Position numbers and translations under genes: made by a program
Part shown: positions 18,843 through 28,665 of the stretch, one piece after another
How the letters are laid out: every line of letters begins with the position of its first letter
Position numbering within the stretch: position 1 is the first letter of the stretch
Notes under the pieces: generated by a model
What the model saw: the letters and a program-made list of their open reading frames with translations, nothing else
The model's database searches: none
Told to the model about the DNA's origin: nothing
NCBI GenBank assembly: GCA_019745565.1
Contig: JAIESW010000065.1
Span: 40,966 to 104,965, forward strand
Direction: 5' to 3'
Length of the DNA: 64,000 nucleotides
DNA from: Burkholderiales bacterium
Lineage (GTDB): Bacteria; Pseudomonadota; Gammaproteobacteria; Burkholderiales; Ga0077523

Positions 18843-20327
18843 TCAGTTTTCCTCTTCGGGCGCCAGGTCGCCCAGGCCGTACCGGCGCAGCTTCACGTAC
18901 AGGCTCTGGCGGCTGAGACCCAGCATCTCGGCGGCCGAAGCGCGATTGTCACCGGTCAGTTCGAGCGCGGCTTCGATGCACAGGCGCTCGATCAGGTCGG
19001 TGGATTCGCGCACGAGATCCTTGAGCGACACGCGGCCGACCAACTCGGTGAGTTGCTCGACCGAGCGCGGGAGTTCGCGGCCCGCGCGCGAGTCGGCCAT
19101 CAGGCGGCGGCCGACGTTGCGGATGGTGAAGCCGAGGCAGGGTTCCTCGGCGTGCGGTACCGCGACCGCGGAGATCTCCACTTCGGTGGACGTGCCGAAC
19201 TCGCCCAGCAGCGTGGTCGCATACAGCTGCACCGATCCGTGCTGGCGCAGGTTCGAGGTCAGCACCTTGAGATCGACGCCGGGGCGGCCGAGCCAGCGCT
19301 CGAGCGATTCGCCGCGCACCAGTTCCTCGGTGGCGATCTGCGCGAGATCGATGAACGCGCGGTTCGCCGTGAGGATGCGACCGGTGAGATCGGTGACGAC
19401 GAAGCCGTCGGGCGCGTTCTCGACCAGTTCCAGCATGGCGGACTTGCGCTTCGGCACGACGTCCACGCTGGCACCGGCGTCCTGACGGGCCAGACGCACC
19501 AGGAAGTACGCGCTGTTCTCCTGGCGGAAGAGCGATGCCGCGAGCAGGAACTCGCGCTTGCCGGATGCCAGGCGTACCCGCAGATCATCGCTGCGCCCGG
19601 CGGTACGCGTGGCCCCGATCAGGGCCTTGATAGCCTGCATGCTGTCGGTATCGAAGCCTTCGGGGAAGGTGCGGCCGACCAGACGCTTGACGTTCTCCTC
19701 CAGCAGTTCGGCCGCGGCCGGATTCGCTTCGGTGATGCGCAACGTCGCAGCATCGACGATCAGCACCGCTTCGGCGGACATCTCGAACAGCAGGCGGTAG
19801 CGCGTCTCCACGTGGCGCAGGCGCCAGTAGTCGCGTTCCATCGACTGCTGCGCGGCCACCAGTCGCTGCTGCAGGGCGGCCACCGACCGCAGGTCGCGCC
19901 CGACCACCACCATGCCGCCGTCCTTGCCGACGCGGATGGCGGAATACAGAACCGGGACGTCGGCACCCTTGGCCGACGGATGGTTCACGTGGCGCCAGCG
20001 CGTGGCGGAATTCGCAGCGGCCTCGCGCAGCAGCGCTTCCACCTTCGGGCGGCTCTCCACCGTGACGACGTCGGCCCAGGCCTGGCCGATCCAGCTGCCG
20101 TAACCCTCGGCGGACATCTCGGCGCTGCCGAATGACAGATCGCGGATCACGCCGTGACGATCGAGCACCAGCGCGACGTCGGTGGTCGCGGCGATGAGGG
20201 TCGCGGCGGCCTCGGGATCGAGTCCGCCCAACGATTTCTTCGGTGCGTCGAAATGCTTCGCCGGCGACGCACCGAGATCAGCGTCACGCCGCACGACTTC
20301 GGCATCCCCACCCTGCCGTGGCTTCAA
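18843..20327 (-). CDS. ppsR: PpsR/CrtJ photosynthesis repressor
   Basis: This redox- and AerR-responsive repressor binds TGT-N12-ACA sites. The 494-residue protein has an N-PAS domain, a coiled-coil Q-linker (RLVAAQQSMERDYWRLRHVE), PAS1, PAS2 (APDGFVVTDLTGRILTANRAF) and a C-terminal Fis-type HTH with NRASAAEMLGLSRQSLYVKL. The HTH-adjacent cysteine (IERLCIEAALEL) corresponds to the redox-active C-terminal Cys of Rhodobacter PpsR; the second Cys here is at the end of PAS2. The start is a TTG that overlaps the aerR stop (TTGA), which implies translational coupling; a later start would leave the domains intact. Confidence 0.96.
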   Translation of the reverse strand: MKPRQGGDAEVVRRDADLGASPAKHFDAPKKSLGGLDPEAAATLIAATTDVALVLDRHGVIRDLSFGSAEMSAEGYGSWIGQAWADVVTVESRPKVEALLREAAANSATRWRHVNHPSAKGADVPVLYSAIRVGKDGGMVVVGRDLRSVAALQQRLVAAQQSMERDYWRLRHVETRYRLLFEMSAEAVLIVDAATLRITEANPAAAELLEENVKRLVGRTFPEGFDTDSMQAIKALIGATRTAGRSDDLRVRLASGKREFLLAASLFRQENSAYFLVRLARQDAGASVDVVPKRKSAMLELVENAPDGFVVTDLTGRILTANRAFIDLAQIATEELVRGESLERWLGRPGVDLKVLTSNLRQHGSVQLYATTLLGEFGTSTEVEISAVAVPHAEEPCLGFTIRNVGRRLMADSRAGRELPRSVEQLTELVGRVSLKDLVRESTDLIERLCIEAALELTGDNRASAAEMLGLSRQSLYVKLRRYGLGDLAPEEEN

Positions 20328-21211
20328 CTGCGTGTTGCTCCCCGATCAACCAGCAGGCTTTCGACCCGCTGCACTGCTTCCCGACCATCGCGTGCCGAGG
20401 CATCGGCCCCCACCGCGGCAACCAGGTCCGGATACTTGATGAACAAGGGCCCGCCCACCATGACGACCAGGTCGCCGTTGCGCGAAGCCTTGCGGATGGC
20501 ACTCACTTCGGCTGCGAGAACTTCCACCCGGACCTCACAACCCACCGACAGGCCCACCGCGTCGAACCACTCGCTGCGGACCAGACCCGGCAGATCGTCG
20601 CTGGTCGCCGGCGGTTCACCCCATACGTCCCAACCGCCACGGCGGAAATAATCGCCGACAATTATAAGGCCCAGCACGTGCTGTTCTCCAGGCGCCGGCA
20701 CGAGCAGGATGCGGCGACCGCTGGGCACCGCATGCCCTTCTTCCCGGAAAGCGGGACTCAGACCCCGCAGGACCTGCTGCAGGCGCCACAGGCCGACCGT
20801 CACTTCGGTGAAGTCGCAGAGGTCCGCCTCCCACAATTCGCCCAGGCGGCGCGCGGCGGGCGTGATGAGCTTCAAGTAGAGCGTCTCGAGGGGTGTGCCC
20901 TGGGCACGCATCGCATCGACATAGGCTGCGGCAACGGCACCGTCCTGCTCCACCACCATGCGCGTGAACTCGGCGACGGTCCTCGCGTCCGGACCGTCGG
21001 CACCGATGTCGGGCAGGACCGGGCAGTCGGCCGCCTCGCCATGGGCCAGCATCAGACGGGGAATGATCTCCGTCTCGATGGTCTTGAAGAGCTGCGAGAC
21101 GTGCTCGTGGGCACCATCGCAGGCGTGCTGCCCTCCCGTTCTTTCGAGGTGGCCGCCGTCAGTCGCGCTTTCTGGGTCCCAGTTGCCGGTAAGCCGATTC
21201 AGCCTGTCCAT
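20324..21211 (-). CDS. aerR: AerR/PpaA-type cobalamin-binding antirepressor
   Basis: In Rhodobacter, AerR binds adenosyl- or hydroxocobalamin and modulates CrtJ/PpsR in a light-dependent way. This 295-residue protein has the helical region WEADLCDFTEVTVGLWRLQQ and a B12-binding Rossmann half with the histidine motif GEQHVLG (H178), then VGDYFRRGGWDV and VMVGGPLF. The start at 21211 is preceded by GGGAGGAAGAG; a longer frame extends upstream but has no comparable site. It lies divergent to bchF and upstream of ppsR with overlapping stop and start, so the regulator pair is made together. Confidence 0.92.
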   Translation of the reverse strand: MDRLNRLTGNWDPESATDGGHLERTGGQHACDGAHEHVSQLFKTIETEIIPRLMLAHGEAADCPVLPDIGADGPDARTVAEFTRMVVEQDGAVAAAYVDAMRAQGTPLETLYLKLITPAARRLGELWEADLCDFTEVTVGLWRLQQVLRGLSPAFREEGHAVPSGRRILLVPAPGEQHVLGLIIVGDYFRRGGWDVWGEPPATSDDLPGLVRSEWFDAVGLSVGCEVRVEVLAAEVSAIRKASRNGDLVVMVGGPLFIKYPDLVAAVGADASARDGREAVQRVESLLVDRGATRS

Positions 21212-21263
21212 CGGTTCTCTTCCTCCCAAACGAGAACGGGGGCGTAAACCCCTGTGGCTGCTG

Positions 21264-21281
21264 TGTTCTGTGCGCCCGACA
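21264..21281. promoter_or_regulatory. PpsR box upstream of aerR
   Basis: A perfect TGT-N12-ACA match lies 53 bases upstream of the aerR start in the 282-base aerR-bchF divergent region. It suggests that PpsR controls its own operon. A clear -35/-10 pair for aerR was not found. Confidence 0.65.
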
Positions 21282-21403
21282 CCAATCTGCCTGTCTGACG
21301 CTGACACTTTATGTGCGTCCATTGTCGGCTCCGGACCCGTTGGGTGCAACTTGGCCGTCGTTTCGGCGAAGTTGGCGCATGTGTAGACCCGGTGCCGAGT
21401 TCA

Positions 21404-21460
21404 TGTCAACTTGTATTTACGTCTTTACTTGTTGACACTCACCGGCGTGCGTCTTAGATT
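21404..21460 (+). promoter_or_regulatory. bchF promoter with interlocked near-match PpsR boxes
   Basis: TTGACA (21432-21437) and TAGATT (21455-21460) are 17 bases apart, a good sigma-70-type promoter whose start would be about 27 bases before bchF. Upstream and overlapping the -35 are three one-mismatch boxes: TGT-N12-ACG (21404-21421), TGT-N12-ACT (21412-21429) and CGT-N12-ACA (21420-21437). TGTCAAC (21404) and GTTGACA (21431) also form a wide inverted repeat. The sites suggest cooperative rather than single-site repression. Confidence 0.65.
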
Positions 21461-21493
21461 CCTGACACAACACCGGGCGAGGAGAGCATCGGG

Positions 21494-22009
21494 ATGCCAC
21501 AGCAGCATCGAACGGGGATTGATCGGCCGCGGACCCTGTACACGCCGGCGGAACGGCGCCGTCGGGATGCGTCGCCCTGGACCCTCGTGCAGGGGATCCT
21601 CGCCCCGATCCAGTTCGTCGTGTTCCTGGTGAGCCTGGGCCTGGTGCTGCGCTACCTCGCCACCGGGGAGGGTCTGGTGGCCGCCACCGTCTCGGTCGTG
21701 GCGAAGACCCTGATCCTGTACACGATCATGGTCACCGGATCGATCTGGGAGAAGGCGGTGTTCGACCGCTGGCTGTTCGCCCGGCCGTTCTTCTGGGAAG
21801 ACGTATTCAGCATGCTGGTCCTGGGGCTGCACACCGCCTATCTGGCGGTGCTGCTGTTCGGCCTGCTCGGTCCGAGAGAACAGATGATCCTCGCGTTGGC
21901 GGCGTACGCCACTTACGTGATCAACGCGACGCAGTTTCTCCTCAAGCTGCGCGCGGCCCGACTGGAGCGGACTGCACCACCGGGCAGTCAACTGGTGCCG
22001 GGCCGATGA
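21494..22009 (+). CDS. bchF: 3-vinyl bacteriochlorophyllide hydratase
   Basis: BchF hydrates the C3 vinyl group of (bacterio)chlorophyllide to 3-hydroxyethyl. The 171-residue membrane protein has the family segments YTPAERRRRDASPW near the start, GSIWEKAVFDRWLFARPFFWEDVFSM in the middle and a C-terminal helix before LKLRAARLER. The ribosome-binding site GAGGAGAG precedes the ATG. It overlaps bchN by four bases (ATGA) and begins the bchFNBHLM-lhaA-puhABC-acsF-puhE series. Confidence 0.96.
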   Translation: MPQQHRTGIDRPRTLYTPAERRRRDASPWTLVQGILAPIQFVVFLVSLGLVLRYLATGEGLVAATVSVVAKTLILYTIMVTGSIWEKAVFDRWLFARPFFWEDVFSMLVLGLHTAYLAVLLFGLLGPREQMILALAAYATYVINATQFLLKLRAARLERTAPPGSQLVPGR

Positions 22010-23280
22010 CCGACCTGAGCGCGCTGCCGCCCGTCGGTGCCCGGACCGAGATCCCGATACTGCGGGAACGTGGCCAGCGCGAAGTGTTCTGCGGGCTCAC
22101 CGGCATCGTCTGGCTGCATCGCAAGATGCAGGACGCCTTCTTCCTGGTGGTGGGTTCGCGCACCTGCGCGCACCTGATCCAGTCGGCCGCCGGCGTGATG
22201 ATCTTCGCCGAACCGCGCTTCGGCACCGCCATCCTCACCGATCGCGATCTGGCGGGCATGGCGGACGCGAACGACGAACTCGATCGCATCTGCGTCACGC
22301 TGCTGGAGCGGCGACCGGACATCCGGACCCTGTTCCTGGTGGGCTCCTGCCCCTCGGAGGTGATCAAGCTCGATCTCGCCAAGGCGGCGGAGCGGCTCAA
22401 TGCGCGCCTCCTGCCGCGCGTGCGGGTGTTGAACTATTCGGGCTCGGGCATCGAGACCACGTTCACGCAGGGCGAGGACAACGCGCTGCGCGCCATGGTC
22501 CCGCTCATGGCGCCCACCGACGAGAAGCAACTGCTGGTGGTGGGTTGCCTCGCCGACGTGGTGGAAGATCAGTTCCGCCGCTGCTTCGAAGCGCTGGGCA
22601 TCGGCCCGGTGCATTTCTTTCCGCCGCGCCGCGCCGCGGATCCACCGCCGGTGGGCCGGAACACGGCGGTGCTGGCCGCGCAACCGTTCAACGGCGAAAC
22701 CATCCGGGCGCTGGCCGCACGCGGCGCGACGATGCTGTCCGCGCCCTACCCGTTCGGCGCCGAGGGAACCACCGCCTGGCTGGCCGCCGCCGCAGACGAG
22801 TGGGAAGTGCCGGCCGATCGCTTTGCCGCAGTGACGGCACCGATGATCGATCGGGCCCGCAAGGCCCTCGTACGCCATCGCAGCCACCTCGCGGGCAAGC
22901 GCGTGTTCTTCCTGCCCGATTCGCAGTTGGAGATTCCGCTCGCACGCTTCCTCCATCGCGAGATGGGCATGGAACCCGTGGAGATCGGCACGCCCTACCT
23001 CGACCGGCAGATGGTTGCCGCAGAGTTGCCGCTGCTCCCGGTAACGACGACGTTGTCCGAAGGGCAGCATGTCGACCGCCAACTGGATCGCCTGCGTGCG
23101 GCGGCACCTGACCTGACCGTCTGCGGCCTGGGCCTCGCCAATCCGCTCGAGGCCGAAGGCCTGGCGACCAAGTGGTCGATCGAACTCGTGTTCACGCCGA
23201 TACACGGCTATGAGCAGGCCGGCGACCTCGCCGAGATCTTCGCGCGCCCTGCGGAGCGGCGCGCGCGGCTGCGCGTATGA
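22006..23280 (+). CDS. bchN: dark-operative protochlorophyllide reductase subunit N
   Basis: BchN with BchB forms the catalytic component of the nitrogenase-like enzyme reducing ring D of protochlorophyllide. The 424-residue protein has cysteines C29, C54 and C115, whose spacing (25 and 61) equals that of the known NB-cluster ligands of Rhodobacter BchN. The protein is therefore predicted to be functional. It overlaps bchF and is followed after ten bases by bchB. Confidence 0.97.
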   Translation: MTDLSALPPVGARTEIPILRERGQREVFCGLTGIVWLHRKMQDAFFLVVGSRTCAHLIQSAAGVMIFAEPRFGTAILTDRDLAGMADANDELDRICVTLLERRPDIRTLFLVGSCPSEVIKLDLAKAAERLNARLLPRVRVLNYSGSGIETTFTQGEDNALRAMVPLMAPTDEKQLLVVGCLADVVEDQFRRCFEALGIGPVHFFPPRRAADPPPVGRNTAVLAAQPFNGETIRALAARGATMLSAPYPFGAEGTTAWLAAAADEWEVPADRFAAVTAPMIDRARKALVRHRSHLAGKRVFFLPDSQLEIPLARFLHREMGMEPVEIGTPYLDRQMVAAELPLLPVTTTLSEGQHVDRQLDRLRAAAPDLTVCGLGLANPLEAEGLATKWSIELVFTPIHGYEQAGDLAEIFARPAERRARLRV

Positions 23281-23290
23281 GAACGCCGCG

Positions 23291-24880
23291 ATGCAGCTGA
23301 CGCTCTGGACCTACGAAGGACCGCCCCACGTGGGCGCCATGCGCGTGGCCGCCTCGATGCGCGACGTGCACTACGTCCTGCACGCCCCGCAGGGCGACAC
23401 GTATGCGGATCTGCTGTTCACGATGATCGATCGCAGCGATCGCCGCCCGCCGGTCACGTACACCACGTTCCAGGCGCGTGACCTGGGCGGCGACACCGCA
23501 GGGCTGGTGACGCGGACCGTCGTCGAAGCCTACGAGCGCCACCGGCCGCAAGCCCTGCTCGTCGGCGAGTCCTGCACCGCGGAACTGATCCAGGACCAGC
23601 CCGGTGCGCTCGCCCTCGGCATGCACTTGCCGGTGCCGGTGATTCCGCTGGAACTGCCGGCGTACACCAAGAAAGAGAACTGGGGCGCCGCCGAGACCTT
23701 TTATCAGATCGCCCGCTCGCTGCTCGCCGGCCGCGTACCGCCGCCCGGCAGCGCGCGCGGGGAACGGGTCGCGGGACGGAGACCGCGCGCGAATGTGCTG
23801 GGCCCCACAGCACTCGGTTTCCGTTGCCGCGACGACGTCGTGGAAGTGCGTCGGCTGCTGGAAGAACTCGGCATCGACGTGCACGTCGTGGCACCGATGG
23901 GCGCGTCCCCCGACGACATCCGCCGGCTGCCGGAGGCGGATTTCAATATCGATCTCTATCCGGAGACCGCACACACGACCGCGGCGTGGCTGCAGCGCAG
24001 CTTCGGCATGCCGTGCACGAAGACGGTACCCATGGGTCTCGGCGCCACGCGCGAGTTCATCGCGGAAGTGGCGCACCTCGCGGGCGTCGATCCGCAACCG
24101 GTCCTGGGCCGCGAACGCCCCGGCGTCGCGCGCCTCGACGCCTCGCAGGCACGCATGCAGTGGTACGCGCGATCGGTGGATTCCACCTATCTCACCGGCA
24201 AACGGGTGTTCGTCTTCGGCGATGCCACGCACGCGATCGCCGCCGCGCGCATAGCCACCGAGGAGATGGGATTCACCGTGGTGGGACTGGGCACGTACGG
24301 TCGCGAGTTCGCCCGCGACGTGCGCGCCGCTGCCGCGCACTACGGCGTCGAGCCGCTGATCGCCGACGACTATCTGGAGGTGGAACAGGCCATCAGCGCC
24401 GCCGCACCCGAGCTGGTGCTCGGCACGCAGATGGAACGCCACATCGCGAAACGTCTGGGCATCGCCTGTGCGGTCATCTCGGCGCCGATCCACGTGCAGG
24501 ACGTACCGGCCCGCTACAGCCCCGTATACGGCTTCGAAGGTGCGAACGTGCTGTTCGACACCTGGGTGCATCCCCTCGTGATGGGGCTCGAGGAGCATCT
24601 GCTGCAGATGTTCCGCGACGATTTCGAGTTCGCCGACGACGCGCCGGCTTCGCATCTTCCGCGCGCCGGTGGATCGGCACCGGCACCGACGGACCAGGAG
24701 CCGGCCGTCGTACCGGATGCGCTGCCGTGGACATCCGAGGGCGAGCAGGAGCTGAGGAAGATCCCGTTCTTCGTGCGCGGGAAAGCGCGCCGCAACACCG
24801 AAGCTTTCGCGCGCGAACGCGGCTTGCGCGAGATCACCGTGGAGACGCTCTACGATGCCAAGGCGCACTTCGGCCGCTAG
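23291..24880 (+). CDS. bchB: dark-operative protochlorophyllide reductase subunit B
   Basis: BchB has 529 residues from the start MQLTLWTYEG. D36 (HAPQGDTY) matches the unusual aspartate ligand of the NB cluster, and D287 in RSVDSTYLTGK likely matches the catalytic Asp that protonates the substrate. The frame is open for 81 bases upstream but overlaps bchN coding, so 23291 is preferred. The C-terminal domain (PFFVRGKARRNTEAFAR) is the typical BchB tail. The 3' end overlaps bchH by 26 bases. Confidence 0.97.
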   Translation: MQLTLWTYEGPPHVGAMRVAASMRDVHYVLHAPQGDTYADLLFTMIDRSDRRPPVTYTTFQARDLGGDTAGLVTRTVVEAYERHRPQALLVGESCTAELIQDQPGALALGMHLPVPVIPLELPAYTKKENWGAAETFYQIARSLLAGRVPPPGSARGERVAGRRPRANVLGPTALGFRCRDDVVEVRRLLEELGIDVHVVAPMGASPDDIRRLPEADFNIDLYPETAHTTAAWLQRSFGMPCTKTVPMGLGATREFIAEVAHLAGVDPQPVLGRERPGVARLDASQARMQWYARSVDSTYLTGKRVFVFGDATHAIAAARIATEEMGFTVVGLGTYGREFARDVRAAAAHYGVEPLIADDYLEVEQAISAAAPELVLGTQMERHIAKRLGIACAVISAPIHVQDVPARYSPVYGFEGANVLFDTWVHPLVMGLEEHLLQMFRDDFEFADDAPASHLPRAGGSAPAPTDQEPAVVPDALPWTSEGEQELRKIPFFVRGKARRNTEAFARERGLREITVETLYDAKAHFGR

Positions 24881-27800
24881 CGGCAACTCGGCAAGCGCCA
24901 CGCCGATCCGCGTGGTGATCGTCACGCTCGACAGCCATCTCGCGAGTGCCGCTGCCCGCGCACAGCATGCGCTGGGGAAGGACCTGCCCGGCCTTTCGCT
25001 CTCGCTGCATGCCGTCGCGGAATGGGGCGACGACCCGGATGCGCTCGAGCGCTGCCGTGCCGACATCGGGCGAGGCGACATCGTCATCGTCACCATGCTC
25101 TTCATGGAAGAGCACATCCAGGCCGTGCTGCCCGCCTTGCAGGCGCGCCGCGACGAGTGCGACGCGATGATCGCCTGCATGTCCTCGGGCGAGGTCATGC
25201 GCCTCACGCGCATGGGCCGATTCAACATGGACGGCACGCAGAACGGCGCGCTGACACTGCTCAAGAAGCTGCGCGGCACCCGTCACGAAACCGGGCCGGG
25301 CACCACGGCCAACGGCGGCGCCGGCGAACGCCAGATCCGCATGCTGCGGCGCCTGCCGAAGATCCTGCGCTTCATCCCGGGCACAGCCCAGGACGTGCGC
25401 GCATATTTCCTCACGTTGCAGTACTGGCTCGCGGGTTCCGACGAGAACGTCGCGAATCTCGTGCGCTATCTCGTGGACCGCTTCGCCGACGGGCCACGTC
25501 GCGCGCTGCGCGGCACGTTGAAGACCGCGCCGCCCACCGAATACCCGGAGATCGGCGTCTACCACCCGCGCATGAAGGGCCGTATCGCCGATCGAGTCGA
25601 TCGCCTGCCGGCGGTCGGCAAGGAAGGCACGGTCGGACTCCTGGTGATGCGTTCGTACGTGCTCGCCGGCAACGCGGGCCACTACGACGGCGTGATCGCG
25701 GCCCTGGAAACGCGCGGGTTGCGCGTGATCCCGGCCTTCGCCACCGGGCTCGACGCCCGCCCCGCGGTGGAGCACTTCTTCCTGTCCAAGGGCGTACCGA
25801 TCGTCGACGCCGTCGTATCGCTCACCGGTTTCTCACTGGTGGGGGGCCCCGCTTATAACGACGCGAAAGCGGCGGAAGAGATGCTGGCTCGCCTCGACGT
25901 GCCCTACCTCGCCGCGCATCCGGTGGAGTTCCAGACCATCGAGCAATGGGGTGCCTCGAGCCGCGGACTGATGCCGGTGGAGAGCACCATGATGGTCGCG
26001 ATCCCGGAGCTGGACGGCGCGACCGGTCCCATGGTGTACGGCGGCCGCGCCGGCGGTGCCGGTGCTTCGTGCACCGGCTGTGCACGCCGCTGCTCGTTCG
26101 AAGGCGGCCTGCACCGGCGCGACATGTCGAGTTGCGTCGAGCGCGCCGACATGCTCGCAGCCCGCGTCAAGAAACTCATCGTCCTGCGGCGTTCGGCGCG
26201 CGCCGAACGCAAGCTCGCGCTGGTCATCTTCAATTTTCCGCCGAACGCGGGCAGCACGGGGACTGCAGCGTTCCTCTCGGTGTTCGAGTCCCTGCAGCGC
26301 ACCTTGATCGGTCTGAAGGCAGCCGGCTACACCGTCGAGGTCCCGGCGGACGTGAACAGCCTGCGCGACCAGATCATCGAAGGCAATGCGGCGCGTCACG
26401 GTGCCACGGCCAACGTGCATGCCCGCATCGCGGCGGACGATCATGTGCGACGCGAACGCTGGCTGCCCGAGATCGAGGCGCAGTGGGGTTCCGCGCCGGG
26501 CCGCCACCAGAGCGACGGCCGCTCGCTCTTCGTCCTCGGCGCCCGGTTCGGCAACGTGTTCATCGGCGTCCAGCCCGCGTTCGGTTACGAGGGCGACCCG
26601 ATGCGCCTGCTGTTCGAAAAGGGCTTCGCGCCGACCCACGCGTTCTCGGCCTTCTACCGCTGGCTGCGCGAGGACTTCGGCGCCCATGCGGTGCTGCATT
26701 TCGGCACGCACGGCGCCCTCGAGTTCATGCCGGGACGGCAGACCGGACTCACCGCCGCCGACTGGCCCGATCGCCTGATCGGCGACCTGCCCAACTTCTA
26801 TCTGTACGCCGCCAACAACCCGTCGGAAGGCGCGATCGCGAAGCGCCGTGCCGCCGCCACGCTGGTGAGCTATCTCACGCCGCCGGTAGCACAGGCCGGG
26901 CTGTATCGCGGGCTGGTGGATCTCAAGACCTCCCTCGACCGGTGGCGCGGCATGGCCCCGGACGAGCAGGAACGCCAGCCGGAACTTCCCGTGCTCATCC
27001 AGGCGCAGGCCGCCGCGCTCGATCTCGTCGCGCCGGAACCGGCATGGAGCAGCACCGCAGCCGCCGAAATCGCGCGACTCGCGGACGCCATCGTCGAACT
27101 GGAACACACGCTGATCCCCCACGGGATGCACGTGGTGGGCAAGGCACCGTCCGCGGCGGAACGCGTGGACATGCTGCTGTCGGTGGCCGAGGCCTCCCAT
27201 GGATTGCAGGTACCGCGCACGGCGATCGAGGCCCTGGTGGATGGAGTCACGCCCGAGGCCGCACTCGTGGCGGCTGGTCTGCAAGCGGACGACGCGCATC
27301 GCGCCGCCTTCGAGGCCCTGGCGCAGACCGACCACCTGCTCCGCGAAGATCACGAACTGCCCGCGCTGATCGCCGCGCTCGACGGCCGCTTCGTCCGCCC
27401 GGCCCCCGGCGGCGATCTGCTGCGCACGCCGGAGATCCTGCCCACCGGCCGCAATCTGCACGGCTTCGATCCGTTCCGCATTCCGAGCGCGTACGCGGTA
27501 GCCGACGGTGCCCGCCAGGCCGAACGCCTGCTCGAGCGCCACAGCGCCGACGGCCACGCGCTGCCCGAGTCCATCGCACTCGTGCTGTGGGGCACCGACA
27601 ACCTGAAGACCGAGGGCGCGCCGATCGGACAGGCACTCGCCCTGATCGGGGCCAGACCGCGCTTCGACACCTACGGCCGCCTCTGTGGCGCCGCGCTCAT
27701 TCCGCTCGAGGAACTGGGCCGGCCGCGCATCGACGTCGTGGTGACGCTGTCGGGCATCTTCCGCGATCTGCTGCCGCTGCAGACGCGCCTGCTGGCGGAG

Positions 27801-28640
27801 GCATCGTTCCTCGCCGCGAGCGCCGACGAACCGCTCGAGATGAACTTCGTCCGCAAACACGCGCTCACCCATCAGCGGGAGCAGGGTTGCGACCTGGAAA
27901 CCGCGGCGCTGCGCGTCTTCAGCAACGCGGACGGCGCCTACGGCTCGAACGTGAACCATCTGATCGACAGCAGCCGCTGGGATCAGGAGGACGAACTCGC
28001 GGAGACGTACTCGCGGCGCAAGTGCTTCGCATACGGTCGCAGCGGCAAACCGGTGCAGCAGGCGAAGCTGCTGGCCGCCGTGCTGTCCGACGTGGATCTC
28101 GCGTACCAGAACCTGGACTCGGTGGAGGTCGGCGTCACCACCGTCGACCACTACTTCGACACGCTGGGCGGCATCAGCCGCGCCGTCGGTCGCGCCAAGG
28201 GCACGACGGTGCCGGTCTACATCGGCGACCAGACCACCGGTACGGCCAAGGTGCGCACCCTCGCCGAACAGGTGGCGCTGGAGACGCGCACGCGCATGCT
28301 CAACCCGAAGTGGTACGAGGGCATGCTCGAGCACGGCTACGAAGGCGTGCGCCAGATCGAGGAACACGTGCGCAACACCATGGGCTGGTCGGCCACCACC
28401 GGCCAGGTGGCGCCGTGGGTCTATCAGCAGCTCACGCAGACCTTCGTGCTCGACGACGACATGCGTCGCCGGCTCGCGGAGCTCAACCCGACGGCGTCGG
28501 CCAAGGTCGCCAACCGTCTTCTCGAAGCGTCCGAGCGGCAGTACTGGAAACCGGACGCGAGTGTGCTCGAAGCGCTGCAGCGCGCCGCCGACGAGCTGGA
28601 AGATCGCATCGAGGGCGTGTACGCGGCATCCGCCGCGTGA
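24855..28640 (+). CDS. bchH: magnesium chelatase subunit H
   Basis: BchH is the large porphyrin-binding subunit that inserts Mg2+ into protoporphyrin IX together with BchI and BchD. With 1261 residues it has the usual size. Recognisable regions are IRVVIVTLDSHLASAA at the start, the conserved FGTHGALEFMPGRQTGL loop and YGSNVNHLIDSS. Within bchB there is a 26-base overlap at its 5' end; the chosen ATG is the first in frame. It is followed after 25 bases by bchL. Confidence 0.97.
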   Translation: MPRRTSAASGNSASATPIRVVIVTLDSHLASAAARAQHALGKDLPGLSLSLHAVAEWGDDPDALERCRADIGRGDIVIVTMLFMEEHIQAVLPALQARRDECDAMIACMSSGEVMRLTRMGRFNMDGTQNGALTLLKKLRGTRHETGPGTTANGGAGERQIRMLRRLPKILRFIPGTAQDVRAYFLTLQYWLAGSDENVANLVRYLVDRFADGPRRALRGTLKTAPPTEYPEIGVYHPRMKGRIADRVDRLPAVGKEGTVGLLVMRSYVLAGNAGHYDGVIAALETRGLRVIPAFATGLDARPAVEHFFLSKGVPIVDAVVSLTGFSLVGGPAYNDAKAAEEMLARLDVPYLAAHPVEFQTIEQWGASSRGLMPVESTMMVAIPELDGATGPMVYGGRAGGAGASCTGCARRCSFEGGLHRRDMSSCVERADMLAARVKKLIVLRRSARAERKLALVIFNFPPNAGSTGTAAFLSVFESLQRTLIGLKAAGYTVEVPADVNSLRDQIIEGNAARHGATANVHARIAADDHVRRERWLPEIEAQWGSAPGRHQSDGRSLFVLGARFGNVFIGVQPAFGYEGDPMRLLFEKGFAPTHAFSAFYRWLREDFGAHAVLHFGTHGALEFMPGRQTGLTAADWPDRLIGDLPNFYLYAANNPSEGAIAKRRAAATLVSYLTPPVAQAGLYRGLVDLKTSLDRWRGMAPDEQERQPELPVLIQAQAAALDLVAPEPAWSSTAAAEIARLADAIVELEHTLIPHGMHVVGKAPSAAERVDMLLSVAEASHGLQVPRTAIEALVDGVTPEAALVAAGLQADDAHRAAFEALAQTDHLLREDHELPALIAALDGRFVRPAPGGDLLRTPEILPTGRNLHGFDPFRIPSAYAVADGARQAERLLERHSADGHALPESIALVLWGTDNLKTEGAPIGQALALIGARPRFDTYGRLCGAALIPLEELGRPRIDVVVTLSGIFRDLLPLQTRLLAEASFLAASADEPLEMNFVRKHALTHQREQGCDLETAALRVFSNADGAYGSNVNHLIDSSRWDQEDELAETYSRRKCFAYGRSGKPVQQAKLLAAVLSDVDLAYQNLDSVEVGVTTVDHYFDTLGGISRAVGRAKGTTVPVYIGDQTTGTAKVRTLAEQVALETRTRMLNPKWYEGMLEHGYEGVRQIEEHVRNTMGWSATTGQVAPWVYQQLTQTFVLDDDMRRRLAELNPTASAKVANRLLEASERQYWKPDASVLEALQRAADELEDRIEGVYAASAA

Positions 28641-28665
28641 CGCCCGCCATTCAGGAGCGCAGCCG

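Noticed and set aside
21290..21306. TGTC-N7-GACA inverted repeat as another PpsR box
   Set aside because: The half-site spacing (TGT-N9-ACA) does not fit the 12-base spacing of PpsR sites.
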